From positions 2,636-28,603 of the forward strand of contig DGDD01000038.1 in the NCBI GenBank assembly GCA_002385265.1: a stretch of DNA of 25,968 bases. Direction: 5' to 3'. This document shows, in pieces, positions 15,403 to 23,501 of this stretch (within the stretch, counting starts at the first letter, position 1; each line of letters begins with the position of its first letter). The notes below the pieces were generated by a model that searched no databases, was not told the origin of the DNA, and worked only from the letters and a program-made list of their open reading frames with translations. A program made the position numbers and the translations under genes. This DNA is from Chitinophagaceae bacterium UBA3961. GTDB lineage: Bacteria > Bacteroidota > Bacteroidia > Chitinophagales > Chitinophagaceae.

Positions 15403-15882
15403 ATGAAAAGAGTTATGATCAGTGTAATGGTACTTTTTATTTCAGTAGGTGCCTTTGCACAAGCAAACGGAAGTAGTTATCAAACAGCAATTGGTGTAAA
15501 ATTCTATCCAGGTGCAATTTCAGTGAAGCATTTCACTCAAAGTAACCGTGCCTTGGAAGGACTTGGATATTTCTGGAACTATGGTTTTCGTTTCACAGGC
15601 TTATATGAATTTCATGGGGATATTCAGGGAGCGAAAGGGTTGAAATGGTACGCTGGTCCAGGCGCACACGTAGGTTTCTGGAACGATGATTGGAAGAATC
15701 GTTATCCGGATCGTGATCGCGGCGTAGCTATAGGTATTGATGGAGTTCTTGGACTGGACTATAAAATTTCAGGAGCCCCTTTGAACATCAGCATCGATTG
15801 GCAACCGTCTTTCAATTTAGTAGGGTATTCCTATTTTGAAAGTGGTTGGGGCGGCGTTGGCATCCGATACACCATTAAATAA
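15403..15882 (+). CDS. Small secreted beta-barrel-like outer membrane protein, function unknown
   Basis: A 159-residue protein with a clear Sec signal peptide (MKR, hydrophobic 4-18, cleavage near AFAQ). The mature ~140 residues alternate polar and hydrophobic/aromatic residues in short strands (AIGVKFYPGAISVKHF, NYGFRFTGLYEF, LKWYAGPGAHVGFW, GIDGVLGLDYKI, LNISIDWQPSFNL) and end in GGVGIRYTIK. Such a beta-strand tail is typical of outer-membrane barrels and suits an eight-stranded barrel. No named family is recognised. It has its own promoter and a bidirectional terminator, so it is a single-gene unit. It is set on the opposite strand between ftsY and rimO. A possible role in envelope structure or adhesion is a guess. 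Confidence 0.7.
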   Translation: MKRVMISVMVLFISVGAFAQANGSSYQTAIGVKFYPGAISVKHFTQSNRALEGLGYFWNYGFRFTGLYEFHGDIQGAKGLKWYAGPGAHVGFWNDDWKNRYPDRDRGVAIGIDGVLGLDYKISGAPLNISIDWQPSFNLVGYSYFESGWGGVGIRYTIK

Positions 15883-15898
15883 GCGAAAAAAGAACATA

Positions 15899-15940
15899 AA
15901 AAAAGTGCGGCACTTACTAGTACCGCACTTTTTATTTTAG
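15899..15940. terminator. Bidirectional intrinsic terminator between convergent genes
   Basis: An 11-bp stem (15900-15910 with 15923-15933), whose core is AGTGCGG/CCGCACT, has a 12-nt loop and is flanked by A on the left and T on the right. Both strands therefore show stem plus T tract. It serves the outer-membrane protein gene on the plus strand and ftsY on the minus strand, whose stop codon lies about 9 nt beyond it. Confidence 0.85.
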
Positions 15941-15948
15941 CGATTTTC

Positions 15949-16908
15949 TCATTTCAGAGAAAACAAACTATCTACGAATTCGTGTTTATCGAATACCAAT
16001 AAGTCTTCCATCTTTTCTCCCACTCCTATAAACTTCACCGGAATTTTAAACTGATTGGCAATCGCCAGAACAACACCACCTTTTGCAGTTCCATCTAATT
16101 TAGTGATGGCTATTGCAGTTACATCGGTGGTAGCTGTAAAATGTTTGGCTTGCTCCAAAGCATTTTGACCGGTACTGCCATCTAATACTAACAGAACTTC
16201 ATGTGGAGCATCGGGAATGTGCTTCTGCACCACTCTTTTTATCTTATTCAATTCATCCATCAGGTGCGCTTTATTATGCAAGCGTCCGGCTGTATCAATA
16301 ATTACCACATCACTGTTACGAGCCACACCACTTTGCACTGTATCGAAGGCAACTGATGCCGGATCGGCCCCCATACCCTGCTTCACAATTGGCACACCGG
16401 CTCTTTCACTCCAAACAGTCAGCTGATCAACGGCTGCTGCGCGAAAAGTATCGGCGGCGCCTAAAAGCACGTCTTTCCCGGCCTTTTTAAAATTATGTGC
16501 GAGTTTACCAATGGTGGTTGTTTTCCCTGCACCATTTACACCTACAACCAAAATTACATATGGCTTTGCCGGAAGTGGGCTGGTGAAACTATAATTATTA
16601 GCTGCGGGAGGATCAACCAATAAAGATTCAATCTCTTCTTGAAGAAGCTTGTTTAATTCAGAAGTAGTGAGGTATTTATCTTTGGCAACGCGTTCTTCAA
16701 TTTTTTTGATTATGGCAACGGTAGTATCAACGCCAACATCTGCACTAAGCAAGGCCTCCTCTAAGTTATCGAGAACCTCATCGTCTACTGAACTCTTACC
16801 AGCGATCGCTTTGGTAATTTTCGATAGAAAGTTTTCCTTGGTCTTTTGCAGTCCTTGGTCTAAACTTTCTTTTTCTTTCTTACCAAACAATTTTCCAAAA
16901 AAACTCAT
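15949..16908 (-). CDS. ftsY: Signal recognition particle receptor FtsY
   Basis: A 319-residue SRP GTPase. Start chosen at ATG 16908 (MSFFGKLFGKK); the frame extends nine codons further to a TTG at 16935, which would fall in the upstream hairpin. The acidic A domain is nearly absent and an amphipathic, Lys-rich N-terminus probably contacts the membrane. Helical N domain to about 115, then the G domain: P-loop GVNGAGKTT (123-131), DTFRAAA (153-159), DTAGR (205-209), TKLD (269-272) and the closing GVGE near 296. FtsY docks SRP-ribosome complexes at the membrane for SecYEG insertion. It follows the ribosomal protein genes on the same strand, with a terminator-like hairpin ending only 25 nt before its start codon. 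FtsY rather than Ffh, as the M domain is missing and the N-terminus is of FtsY type. Confidence 0.96.
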   Translation of the reverse strand: MSFFGKLFGKKEKESLDQGLQKTKENFLSKITKAIAGKSSVDDEVLDNLEEALLSADVGVDTTVAIIKKIEERVAKDKYLTTSELNKLLQEEIESLLVDPPAANNYSFTSPLPAKPYVILVVGVNGAGKTTTIGKLAHNFKKAGKDVLLGAADTFRAAAVDQLTVWSERAGVPIVKQGMGADPASVAFDTVQSGVARNSDVVIIDTAGRLHNKAHLMDELNKIKRVVQKHIPDAPHEVLLVLDGSTGQNALEQAKHFTATTDVTAIAITKLDGTAKGGVVLAIANQFKIPVKFIGVGEKMEDLLVFDKHEFVDSLFSLK

Positions 16909-16933
16909 ATGCTCAATTGAAAAGCTAAAATAC

Positions 16934-16962
16934 AAAAAGCTGTTCTTAACGGAACAGCTTTT
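16934..16962 (-). terminator. Terminator-like hairpin between the bL38 gene and ftsY
   Basis: A perfect 11-bp stem (16952-16962 with 16935-16945) with a 6-nt loop is followed on the minus strand by a T tract. It lies about 24 nt after the DUF4295 stop codon and ends 25 nt before the ftsY ATG. It should end the rpmB-rpmG-bL38 transcript or act as a partial terminator that lowers ftsY expression. Confidence 0.75.
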
Positions 16963-16986
16963 CTTAATATCAAGTACTAACCCAAA

Positions 16987-17160
16987 TTATTTTTGAGCCA
17001 AATATTCTTTGATCTTGTCTTTGTGAACGATCGCTTCTTTGAAAGTATAAGCGCCGCTTTTAGGACTGCGAACAGCCTTAATCACTTTTGACCAGTTTTT
17101 TGCTTCTGCTGCGGCCTTTTGGTCTTTTGTTTTGATCGCCGTTTTTGCTGCTTTTGCCAT
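16987..17160 (-). CDS. DUF4295 family protein, probable ribosomal protein bL38
   Basis: A 57-residue basic protein (MAKAAKTAIKTKDQK at the N-terminus, KIKEYLAQK at the C-terminus) translated directly from the minus strand. It matches the DUF4295 family, found in Bacteroidota right behind rpmG. From memory, the cryo-EM structure of the Flavobacterium johnsoniae ribosome revealed an extra large-subunit protein named bL38, which I believe is this family; I could not check that link. Size, charge and position behind L28 and L33 all support a ribosomal role. It follows rpmG by 94 nt on the same strand and precedes a strong hairpin. Confidence 0.85.
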   Translation of the reverse strand: MAKAAKTAIKTKDQKAAAEAKNWSKVIKAVRSPKSGAYTFKEAIVHKDKIKEYLAQK

Positions 17161-17254
17161 GATGCTTCGGTTTGAAAATGTTTACAAATTTGAATCTTCG
17201 GTATGATGTGCCGAAATCTTCAAATACCGCACATCCACTAAGGGTTCAAACAAA

Positions 17255-17437
17255 TTATTTGATTTCCTTGTGTACAGTCACCTTCTTTAAGATAGGGTTG
17301 TACTTTTTCAACTCCAGACGTTCAGGAGTGTTCTTTTTGTTCTTGGTGCTGATGTAGCGGCTAGTGCCTGGCTGACCACTGTTTTTGTGCTCAGTACATT
17401 CCAAAATCACCTGAACTCTGTTACCTTTCTTTGCCAT
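17255..17437 (-). CDS. rpmG: 50S ribosomal protein L33 (bL33)
   Basis: A 60-residue basic protein starting [18 protein letters not shown] and ending [18 protein letters not shown], the standard bL33 pattern of this phylum. The reading frame is open upstream to 17566, but the ATG at 17437 is the family start and lies 26 nt after the rpmB stop. Only one cysteine (Cys14) is present, so this is the zinc-independent form that lacks the four-Cys ribbon. It binds 23S rRNA near the E site. Co-transcribed with rpmB and probably with the DUF4295 gene. Confidence 0.96.
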   Translation of the reverse strand: MAKKGNRVQVILECTEHKNSGQPGTSRYISTKNKKNTPERLELKKYNPILKKVTVHKEIK

Positions 17438-17463
17438 TTTTATAGCTTTTTTACTGTTGTTTG

Positions 17464-17700
17464 TTAGATTTTTTCTCCTTTCGCTCTCAATTCCTTCACT
17501 ACACTGTACAATCCGTTTTTGTTGATGGTGCGAATAGCTTCGGTAGAAACTTTCAAGGTAACCCATCTTCCTTCTTCGGCGAGGTAAAAGCGCTTCACCT
17601 GCAAATTGGGCAGAAAACGACGCTTGGTTTTAATATTTGAGTGAGAAACCTTGTTTCCTGTTACGGGAACTTTACCAGTCACCTGACATACTCTTGCCAT
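17464..17700 (-). CDS. rpmB: 50S ribosomal protein L28 (bL28)
   Basis: A 78-residue protein beginning [21 protein letters not shown], with [11 protein letters not shown] and an [19 protein letters not shown] core, diagnostic of bL28. It is the first gene of the rpmB-rpmG-DUF4295 unit. A promoter-like TTTTG-N19-GACCTTTG is seen about 20 nt upstream. It is divergent from ppk1, with 210 nt between them holding two inverted repeats. Confidence 0.97.
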   Translation of the reverse strand: MARVCQVTGKVPVTGNKVSHSNIKTKRRFLPNLQVKRFYLAEEGRWVTLKVSTEAIRTINKNGLYSVVKELRAKGEKI

Positions 17701-17722
17701 GATTCAAAAAAATTTAGGACGG

Positions 17723-17754
17723 CAAAGGTCGGGAAAACTACCGTATCCACAAAA
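17723..17754 (-). promoter_or_regulatory. Promoter of the rpmB-rpmG-bL38 unit
   Basis: On the minus strand a TTTTG (complement of 17750-17754) is followed after 19 nt by GACCTTTG (complement of 17723-17730), one mismatch from TAnnTTTG. Spacing fits the Bacteroidota promoter rule and the implied leader is under 20 nt. No ribosome-binding site is present. Confidence 0.5.
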
Positions 17755-17756
17755 GA

Positions 17757-17798
17757 AATCCACATTTTTTTTGCCATTTTTCTTAACAAATGTGGATT
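17757..17798. repeat. 11-bp perfect inverted repeat in the rpmB/ppk1 divergent spacer
   Basis: AATCCACATTT at 17757-17767 is exactly mirrored by AAATGTGGATT at 17788-17798, with a 20-nt T-rich spacer. It lies just upstream of the rpmB -33 element. It is not between gene ends, so it is not a terminator. It could be an operator or a structured element in an unseen transcript. Confidence 0.6.
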
Positions 17799-17830
17799 AC
17801 CATCAGAACTCTCTCAATTTTAGCGTTTCT

Positions 17831-17887
17831 ATTGGGCCTACAAACTTAATAATTTATTAATTTGTAATGAATTATGCTTGGCCCAAT
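17831..17887. repeat. 8-bp inverted repeat before ppk1, overlapping a candidate promoter
   Basis: ATTGGGCC (17831-17838) and GGCCCAAT (17880-17887) are perfect complements separated by 41 nt of A/T-rich sequence. The TTG inside the left arm lies 22 nt before TTAATTTG (17857-17864), one mismatch from the TAnnTTTG box, so the left arm may overlap the ppk1 -33 element and the right arm would fall in the leader. G+C-rich arms in A/T-rich surroundings stand out, but function is unproven. Confidence 0.4.
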
Positions 17888-17910
17888 TTTGAAGATAAAC
17901 CCTGCTCCGG

Positions 17911-20025
17911 ATGAAACGAAAAACCATTGCTCGTGATATTAGTTGGCTCTCCTTTAACGAGCGCGTGTTGCAAGAAGCTGCCGACCCTACCGTTCCACTT
18001 CGCGAAAGAATTAAGTTCCTGGGAATCTTTTCCAATAACTTAGACGAATTTTTCAGAGTTCGCGTGGCAACGCTAAAGCGCATGGATCAATTTGGTAACA
18101 AATTGAAAAACATGCATTTAGTAGAATCGCCGGGGAGAATTCTGAACGAAATACAAGATATCGTGCTTCAGCAGCAAACCAAATTCGCAAGTATATGGGA
18201 ACAAGTGCGAAAGGAGCTGGCAGCAGAAAAGATCTATTTGGTTACCGAAAAGCAACTCAACAAAGACCAGCAAAAGTTTGTACAAAACTACTTCGAAGAG
18301 GAAGTGCGCAGCAATACCATCCCTTTGATGGTTGAAAGCATTCCCCAGTTCCCGTATATCCGCGAAAAATCACTATACCTAGGGGTGGTTCTCTCACGCC
18401 GCGATGGGGCGCTCAAACGAAAATTCGCTATTATTGAGGTGCCGGCTCGCGCTAACGGCAGGTTCAAACAACTGCCTTCAGGAACAGACGAAACCCGGAT
18501 CATCCTGCTCGAAGATGTGATTCGTTACAATCTAAAAAGCATTTTCTCCTTCTTTGGATACGATAAATACGAGTCATGGATCTTTAAAGTAACCAAAGAC
18601 GCCGAAATTGATATCGATAACGACCTTTCAACCGATCTGGTGGAAAAACTGGAAAAGGGAATCAAAGACCGGAGAAAAGGTAAAGCCGTGCGTTTGGTTT
18701 ACGACAAAGACATGGATCCCTCTCTACTCGATTTCCTCATTAAGAAATTAAGCCTTACCAAGAAAGACAACATCATTCCAGGCGGAAGAATTCACAATTT
18801 TCGCCATTTCATGGATTTCCCGGATGTATTCAAGAAGAAAGGATTGCGAAAGAAACCCTTTGCACACCCACTTCTAAAAGATTCACCTCGGGTTACTGAT
18901 GTAATTCTGGAGAAAGATGTGATGTTGAACTTTCCTTATCATTCCTTCAACCCCGTTATTGACCTTTTGCGCGAAGCGGCCATTGACCCGGAAGTGAAAT
19001 CCATAAAAATTACTGCATACCGCCTTGCATCGAACTCCAAAGTAGTGAATGCACTAATTAATGCCGTTCGTAATGGAAAAGAAGTGACCGTTATGCTCGA
19101 ATTAAGAGCTCGATTCGAAGAAGAAGCAAACCTTTACTGGAAGAAGGTTTTGGAAGAAGAAGGCGTGAAAGTATTAATTGGAATACCCAATACTAAAGTG
19201 CATGCCAAAATGTGTTTGATCAAAAAAAGATTGGCTACACACACCATTCATTACGGTTTCGTTAGTACCGGAAATTTGAATGAGAAAACTTCCCTTGTAT
19301 ACGGCGATCATTGTTTACTTACTTCCGACCGTCATATCATGGCCGATGTGAATCGGATGTTCAACTACCTGCAGAATTGGAAAGATGGAACTCAGCTCTT
19401 AAAAGCGTGTAAAACCATTCTCCCCTGTCCTACCGGCCTCAGAAAAGAATTGATCAGACTAATTAAAAAGGAAATCAGAAATGCAAAGCAAGGCAAGGAA
19501 GCCGCTATTACGCTTAAAATGAATTCCTTGTCTGATGAGGTAATGATTTCATTGTTAACAGAAGCCGCCGCCAGTGGGGTGAAACTGCGACTTGTGATAA
19601 GAGGCATCTTTTGCATGTATACAGAAAACAAGAAATTTAAATTCCCTGTAAAGGCCATCAGCATCATCGACGAATACCTCGAACATGCGAGAGTATTTAT
19701 TTTTCACAATGAGGGTAAAGAACTGGTGTACTTATCGTCTGCCGATTGGATGCAACGAAACCTCGACCACAGAGTTGAAGCTACTTTCCCGGTGCTCGAC
19801 GACAATATTAAAAGAGTGTTGAAAAATATTCTTGATATTCAATTGAGTGATAATGTAAAAGCCAGAATTTTGGACAACGAATTGAAAAATGCGTACGTAA
19901 GGGAAAAGGGTGTAAAAAAGATTCGATCTCAAGTTGCCATTTTCGAGTACTTGTTTCAAAAAGCTCACAAACAGCATATAGTAGTCGATCCCGTTCCTCC
20001 CGACCTAACGCTTCAAACAACTTAG
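17911..20025 (+). CDS. ppk1: Polyphosphate kinase 1
   Basis: A 704-residue PPK1, close to the family length of about 690-720. The N domain begins ARDISWLSFNERVLQEA, followed by RIKFLGIFSNNLDEFFRVRV. The autophosphorylated histidine is His431 in KVHAKM, the second catalytic histidine is His592 in YLEHARV, and the phosphate-binding arginines are Arg371 (AYRLA) and Arg401 (ARFEEEAN). The C-terminal part shows STGNLNEKT and the DHRVEATFP motif. It makes polyphosphate reversibly from ATP, usually at or near the membrane. The ppx stop-start gap is 4 nt, so both are one operon with opposing activities. A CTCCGG directly before the ATG is no usable Shine-Dalgarno site. Confidence 0.97.
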   Translation: MKRKTIARDISWLSFNERVLQEAADPTVPLRERIKFLGIFSNNLDEFFRVRVATLKRMDQFGNKLKNMHLVESPGRILNEIQDIVLQQQTKFASIWEQVRKELAAEKIYLVTEKQLNKDQQKFVQNYFEEEVRSNTIPLMVESIPQFPYIREKSLYLGVVLSRRDGALKRKFAIIEVPARANGRFKQLPSGTDETRIILLEDVIRYNLKSIFSFFGYDKYESWIFKVTKDAEIDIDNDLSTDLVEKLEKGIKDRRKGKAVRLVYDKDMDPSLLDFLIKKLSLTKKDNIIPGGRIHNFRHFMDFPDVFKKKGLRKKPFAHPLLKDSPRVTDVILEKDVMLNFPYHSFNPVIDLLREAAIDPEVKSIKITAYRLASNSKVVNALINAVRNGKEVTVMLELRARFEEEANLYWKKVLEEEGVKVLIGIPNTKVHAKMCLIKKRLATHTIHYGFVSTGNLNEKTSLVYGDHCLLTSDRHIMADVNRMFNYLQNWKDGTQLLKACKTILPCPTGLRKELIRLIKKEIRNAKQGKEAAITLKMNSLSDEVMISLLTEAAASGVKLRLVIRGIFCMYTENKKFKFPVKAISIIDEYLEHARVFIFHNEGKELVYLSSADWMQRNLDHRVEATFPVLDDNIKRVLKNILDIQLSDNVKARILDNELKNAYVREKGVKKIRSQVAIFEYLFQKAHKQHIVVDPVPPDLTLQTT

Positions 20026-20029
20026 GCTT

Positions 20030-20935
20030 ATGATGCGATTGGCAGCAATAGATATTGGAAGTAATGCAGCTCGTTTGTTGATTTCGGAGGTAATTCCAAC
20101 CGACAATTTCCAGACACAGTTTCAAAAAATCAATTTGGTACGGGTACCACTTCGATTGGGATTTGATGTATTTGAATATGGTCGAATTTCTGATGCGAAA
20201 GTGAATATGATCATGAGTACCATGTACGCCTATCGAAATTTATTAGACGCCTACGGTGTACCCTTAAGCCATTTGAAAGCAGCTGCTACTTCTGCCATGC
20301 GCGACGCAGCCAATTCGAAAGAAATCATTGAAATGGTGAAAGAAAAAACCGGTATTCAAATTGAAGTGATTTCGGGAGATACGGAAGCCACCTTAATTTA
20401 TGAAAACCATATTGCAGAAAACCTAGAAACCGGCCATGCTTACCTGTATATTGATGTTGGAGGTGGAAGTACAGAGCTAACTTTCTTTGCCGAGGGCAAA
20501 CTAGTGTTCAAACGTTCTTTCAATATTGGCACCATTCGACTATTAAAAAAGCAAGTTGAAGAAGATCATTGGGACGAATTAAAAGAATACATCAAAAAAG
20601 CCACGAAAGGATTCGACGATATAATTGCCATCGGTTCGGGTGGCAATATCAACAAAATATTCTCCATTTCGAAAAAGAAGGAAGGAAAGCCCCTACAACT
20701 CGACCTTTTAAAAGACTACTATAAAGAATTCAATGCCTTTTCGGTAGCAGATAGAGTTAGAATTTACCACCTTCGGGAAGATCGCGCAGATGTAATTGTA
20801 CCCGCGCTTCAAATTTATGTAAATGTGATGCGTTGGGCAGATATAGACGAGATCTTTGTTCCGAAAATCGGATTGGCCGATGGACTGGTACAGCATTTAT
20901 ACGAAGAATTGAAGAATCAAGTGGTTAGTTCCTAA
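20030..20935 (+). CDS. Exopolyphosphatase, Ppx/GppA family (short form)
   Basis: A 301-residue member of the actin-like ASKHA fold. Visible are the first phosphate loop [13 protein letters not shown] (5-17), ISGDTEA with the catalytic Glu119, the second phosphate loop [10 protein letters not shown] (141-150) and [11 protein letters not shown] near 200-210. The C-terminal HD-like domain of the ~510-residue E. coli enzymes is missing, as in most Bacteroidota versions. It begins 4 nt after ppk1, which strongly suggests polyphosphate hydrolysis; ppGpp-related (GppA) activity cannot be excluded. Two adjacent ATGs (20030 and 20033) are possible starts. Confidence 0.9.
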   Translation: MMRLAAIDIGSNAARLLISEVIPTDNFQTQFQKINLVRVPLRLGFDVFEYGRISDAKVNMIMSTMYAYRNLLDAYGVPLSHLKAAATSAMRDAANSKEIIEMVKEKTGIQIEVISGDTEATLIYENHIAENLETGHAYLYIDVGGGSTELTFFAEGKLVFKRSFNIGTIRLLKKQVEEDHWDELKEYIKKATKGFDDIIAIGSGGNINKIFSISKKKEGKPLQLDLLKDYYKEFNAFSVADRVRIYHLREDRADVIVPALQIYVNVMRWADIDEIFVPKIGLADGLVQHLYEELKNQVVSS

Positions 20936-20964
20936 CTTTGCAGGAATCTATAAACCGCTTATCC

Positions 20965-21780
20965 ATGTCTACTCATAAAGAAATCAAGAAAATTACCACA
21001 CACACCCTTCACAAAATGAAGGAGCAAGGTGAGAAAATAGCAATGATCACTGCTTACGACTACTCCTTTGCACGATTGTTCGATGCGGTTGGAATTGATG
21101 TGATTTTAGTTGGAGATTCTGCTTCAAATGTGATGGCAGGTCACGAAACAACCCTTCCAATAACATTGGATCAAATGATTTACCATGCAGCCTCGGTTAT
21201 TAGAGCAGTTACGAGGAGTTTAGTGGTGGTAGATCTCCCTTTCGGAACATATCAGTCAAATCCTAAAGAAGCGCTGGCATCTGCAATCAGAATCATGAAA
21301 GAGACAGGTGCCCATGCCATTAAATTAGAAGGAGGCTCTGAAGTAGTGGAGTCTGTGAAAAAGATCGTTGCAGCCGGAATTCCTGTAATGGGTCACTTGG
21401 GATTGACGCCACAGTCAATTTATCAATTCGGAACCTATAATGTTCGAGCAAAAGAGGAAGCAGAGGCAACTAAACTTAAAACGGATGCACTGCTGCTGCA
21501 AGAGGCCGGATGTTTTGGGATTGTTTTAGAAAAAATTCCTGCGGAATTAGCCGCAGCAGTTTCTAAAAGTTTACACATCCCCACAATTGGAATTGGTGCG
21601 GGCTCAGAATGCAATGGACAAGTGTTGGTGATGCACGACTTGTTGGGGATCAATAATACCTTCAAACCTCGATTTTTACGTCAATATTTAAACTTAGAAG
21701 AGCTTGTATCGAACGCCGTAAAACAATACATTAGCGACGTTAAATCGGTTGACTTTCCAAATCAATCGGAACAATACTAG
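20965..21780 (+). CDS. panB: 3-methyl-2-oxobutanoate hydroxymethyltransferase
   Basis: A 271-residue cytosolic enzyme, the usual length. Start chosen at ATG 20965 ([15 protein letters not shown]); a TTG nine codons upstream is in frame but lies 2 nt after the ppx stop and is not needed. Metal ligands Asp51 (LVGDSASN), Asp90 (VVDLPFGTY) and Glu122 (KLEGG) and the catalytic Glu189 (VLEKIPAEL) are present, as are GHLGLTPQS and GIGAG. It transfers a hydroxymethyl group from 5,10-methylene-THF to 2-oxoisovalerate to form ketopantoate, the first committed step to pantothenate and CoA. It follows ppx by 29 nt with no terminator and may be read from the ppk1 promoter; the other pan genes are elsewhere. 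Confidence 0.96.
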   Translation: MSTHKEIKKITTHTLHKMKEQGEKIAMITAYDYSFARLFDAVGIDVILVGDSASNVMAGHETTLPITLDQMIYHAASVIRAVTRSLVVVDLPFGTYQSNPKEALASAIRIMKETGAHAIKLEGGSEVVESVKKIVAAGIPVMGHLGLTPQSIYQFGTYNVRAKEEAEATKLKTDALLLQEAGCFGIVLEKIPAELAAAVSKSLHIPTIGIGAGSECNGQVLVMHDLLGINNTFKPRFLRQYLNLEELVSNAVKQYISDVKSVDFPNQSEQY

Positions 21781-21829
21781 TTCTCGCGGATACAGATTGC
21801 TGTTATTATGAATTAAAATTTATTTGAAC

Positions 21830-23353
21830 ATGGATTTCTTAGTCAATCTCGGTATTAAACCAATTAATGAAGGTGTGTCTACCGGTAAAAATTGGATCCC
21901 CGGATCATCTGAAAAAATAGAAAGTTTTTCTCCCGTAGACGGAAAATTGATTGGCGCTGTTACAACTGCCGATGCTACATCGTATCGTAAAGTTGTGAAC
22001 ACAGCACAAGCAGCCTTTATTGAATGGCGCAAATGGCCAGCGCCGAAACGTGGTGAAGTGGTGCGCCAAATTGGCGAGGCACTTCGTGCTAAAAAAGACG
22101 ACCTCGGAAAATTGGTGAGTTATGAAATGGGAAAAAGTTTGCAAGAAGGATATGGTGAAGTACAAGAAATGATCGATATCTGTGATTTTGCAGTTGGATT
22201 GTCGCGTCAACTTCATGGGTTAACTATGCACAGTGAACGTCCTGGTCATCGCATGTATGAGCAATGGCATCCACTTGGGCTGGTGGGAATCATTTCAGCT
22301 TTTAATTTTCCGGTTGCAGTTTGGAGCTGGAACACTATGTTAGCTTGGATTTGTGGCAATGTTTGCATTTGGAAACCATCCGAAAAAACACCCCTCTGCT
22401 CCATTGCTTGTCAAAATATAGTCAATGAGGTTTTTGAAAAAAATCAAGTACCGGAAGGAGTTTCTAGTATCATTAATGGGGGAAGAAATGTTGGTGAATG
22501 GATGAGTAACGATCCGGCCGTTCCGTTGGTGTCTGCCACCGGTTCTACTAGAATGGGAAAAGCAGTAGGCGCTGCAGTAGGTGCTCGATTGGGTCGTGCC
22601 CTTCTCGAATTAGGAGGTAACAACGCTATTATAATTTCTAAAGACGCGGATCTCAATATTGCCATTACGGGTGCTCTTTTTGGTGCTGTAGGCACTGCAG
22701 GACAACGTTGCACTACCACTCGCCGCCTTATTATTCATGAAAGCATCTATGACACTGTAAAAGAAAAGTTGGTCAATGCATACAAGCAATTAAAAATCGG
22801 CAACCCCTTAGATTCAGCGAACCATGTTGGTCCTTTAATCGATAAAGATGCCGTAAAACAATACTTACAGTCAATTGAAGCCTGTAAAGCGCAAGGAGGA
22901 AACTTCATCATTGAGGGTGGTGTTTTGGAGGGTACGGGATATGAAAGTGGTTGTTATGTGAAGCCATGTGTTGCAGAAGCAGAAAACCACTACCCTATCG
23001 TACAACATGAAACATTTGCCCCGATACTATACCTTCTAAAATATGCAAACATTGAGGAAGCCATTTCACTTCAAAATGGAGTTCCGCAAGGTTTGTCTTC
23101 TTCAATAATGACCTTGAATTTGAGAGAAGCCGAACAATTTCTTTCCGCCGCCGGAAGTGATTGTGGCATTGCGAATGTGAACATTGGTACATCAGGTGCA
23201 GAAATTGGAGGGGCTTTTGGAGGTGAAAAGGAAACGGGGGGCGGGCGCGAAAGCGGAAGTGATGCCTGGAAAAACTACATGCGTAGGCAAACCAATACCA
23301 TTAACTATTCAACGCAATTGCCGTTGGCACAGGGTATCAAGTTCGATCTTTAA
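21830..23353 (+). CDS. ALDH7-type dehydrogenase, probable piperideine-6-carboxylate (aminoadipate semialdehyde) dehydrogenase
   Basis: A 507-residue ALDH of the antiquitin (ALDH7A1) type. ATG 21830 is chosen over an in-frame TTG at 21824. Catalytic features are Asn159 in [10 protein letters not shown], cofactor Lys182 in WKPSEKTPL, general base Glu260 in [10 protein letters not shown] and nucleophile Cys294 in [13 protein letters not shown]. The sequence around [13 protein letters not shown] and [10 protein letters not shown], plus the closing [22 protein letters not shown], is characteristic of ALDH7. The expected reaction is NAD+-dependent oxidation of 2-aminoadipate 6-semialdehyde (in equilibrium with piperideine-6-carboxylate) in lysine catabolism. 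No lysine aminotransferase or LKR/SDH gene is adjacent, so the assignment is by family only; betaine- or general-aldehyde detoxification is an alternative. It ends at a strong terminator. Confidence 0.88.
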   Translation: MDFLVNLGIKPINEGVSTGKNWIPGSSEKIESFSPVDGKLIGAVTTADATSYRKVVNTAQAAFIEWRKWPAPKRGEVVRQIGEALRAKKDDLGKLVSYEMGKSLQEGYGEVQEMIDICDFAVGLSRQLHGLTMHSERPGHRMYEQWHPLGLVGIISAFNFPVAVWSWNTMLAWICGNVCIWKPSEKTPLCSIACQNIVNEVFEKNQVPEGVSSIINGGRNVGEWMSNDPAVPLVSATGSTRMGKAVGAAVGARLGRALLELGGNNAIIISKDADLNIAITGALFGAVGTAGQRCTTTRRLIIHESIYDTVKEKLVNAYKQLKIGNPLDSANHVGPLIDKDAVKQYLQSIEACKAQGGNFIIEGGVLEGTGYESGCYVKPCVAEAENHYPIVQHETFAPILYLLKYANIEEAISLQNGVPQGLSSSIMTLNLREAEQFLSAAGSDCGIANVNIGTSGAEIGGAFGGEKETGGGRESGSDAWKNYMRRQTNTINYSTQLPLAQGIKFDL

Positions 23354-23361
23354 ATGAATTC

Positions 23362-23395
23362 AAAGAGCGCTTCAATCAGCGCTCTTTTTATTTTA
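23362..23395 (+). terminator. Intrinsic terminator after the ALDH7 gene
   Basis: A 9-bp G+C-rich stem (23362-23370 with 23379-23387, core GAGCGC/GCGCTC), an 8-nt loop and a T-rich tail, 8 nt after the stop codon. It ends the ppk1-ppx-panB-ALDH7 run. Confidence 0.9.
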
Positions 23396-23501
23396 CTGTA
23401 AATCAATATTTTACACAGAACTTTTAGTACTCAAATTAATCATCATTACATACTATCAGAATCAATTTTTCGTTATAGAAGTTCATAAAGTTTGATTGAT
23501 T

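Noticed and set aside
17757..17798. Reading the 11-bp inverted repeat as a terminator
   Set aside because: It lies between divergent gene starts, so there is no transcript end for it to serve from annotated genes.
21821..21829. TTATTTG just before the ALDH7 ATG as a -7 promoter box
   Set aside because: It mismatches TAnnTTTG and would put the start of transcription at or inside the start codon.
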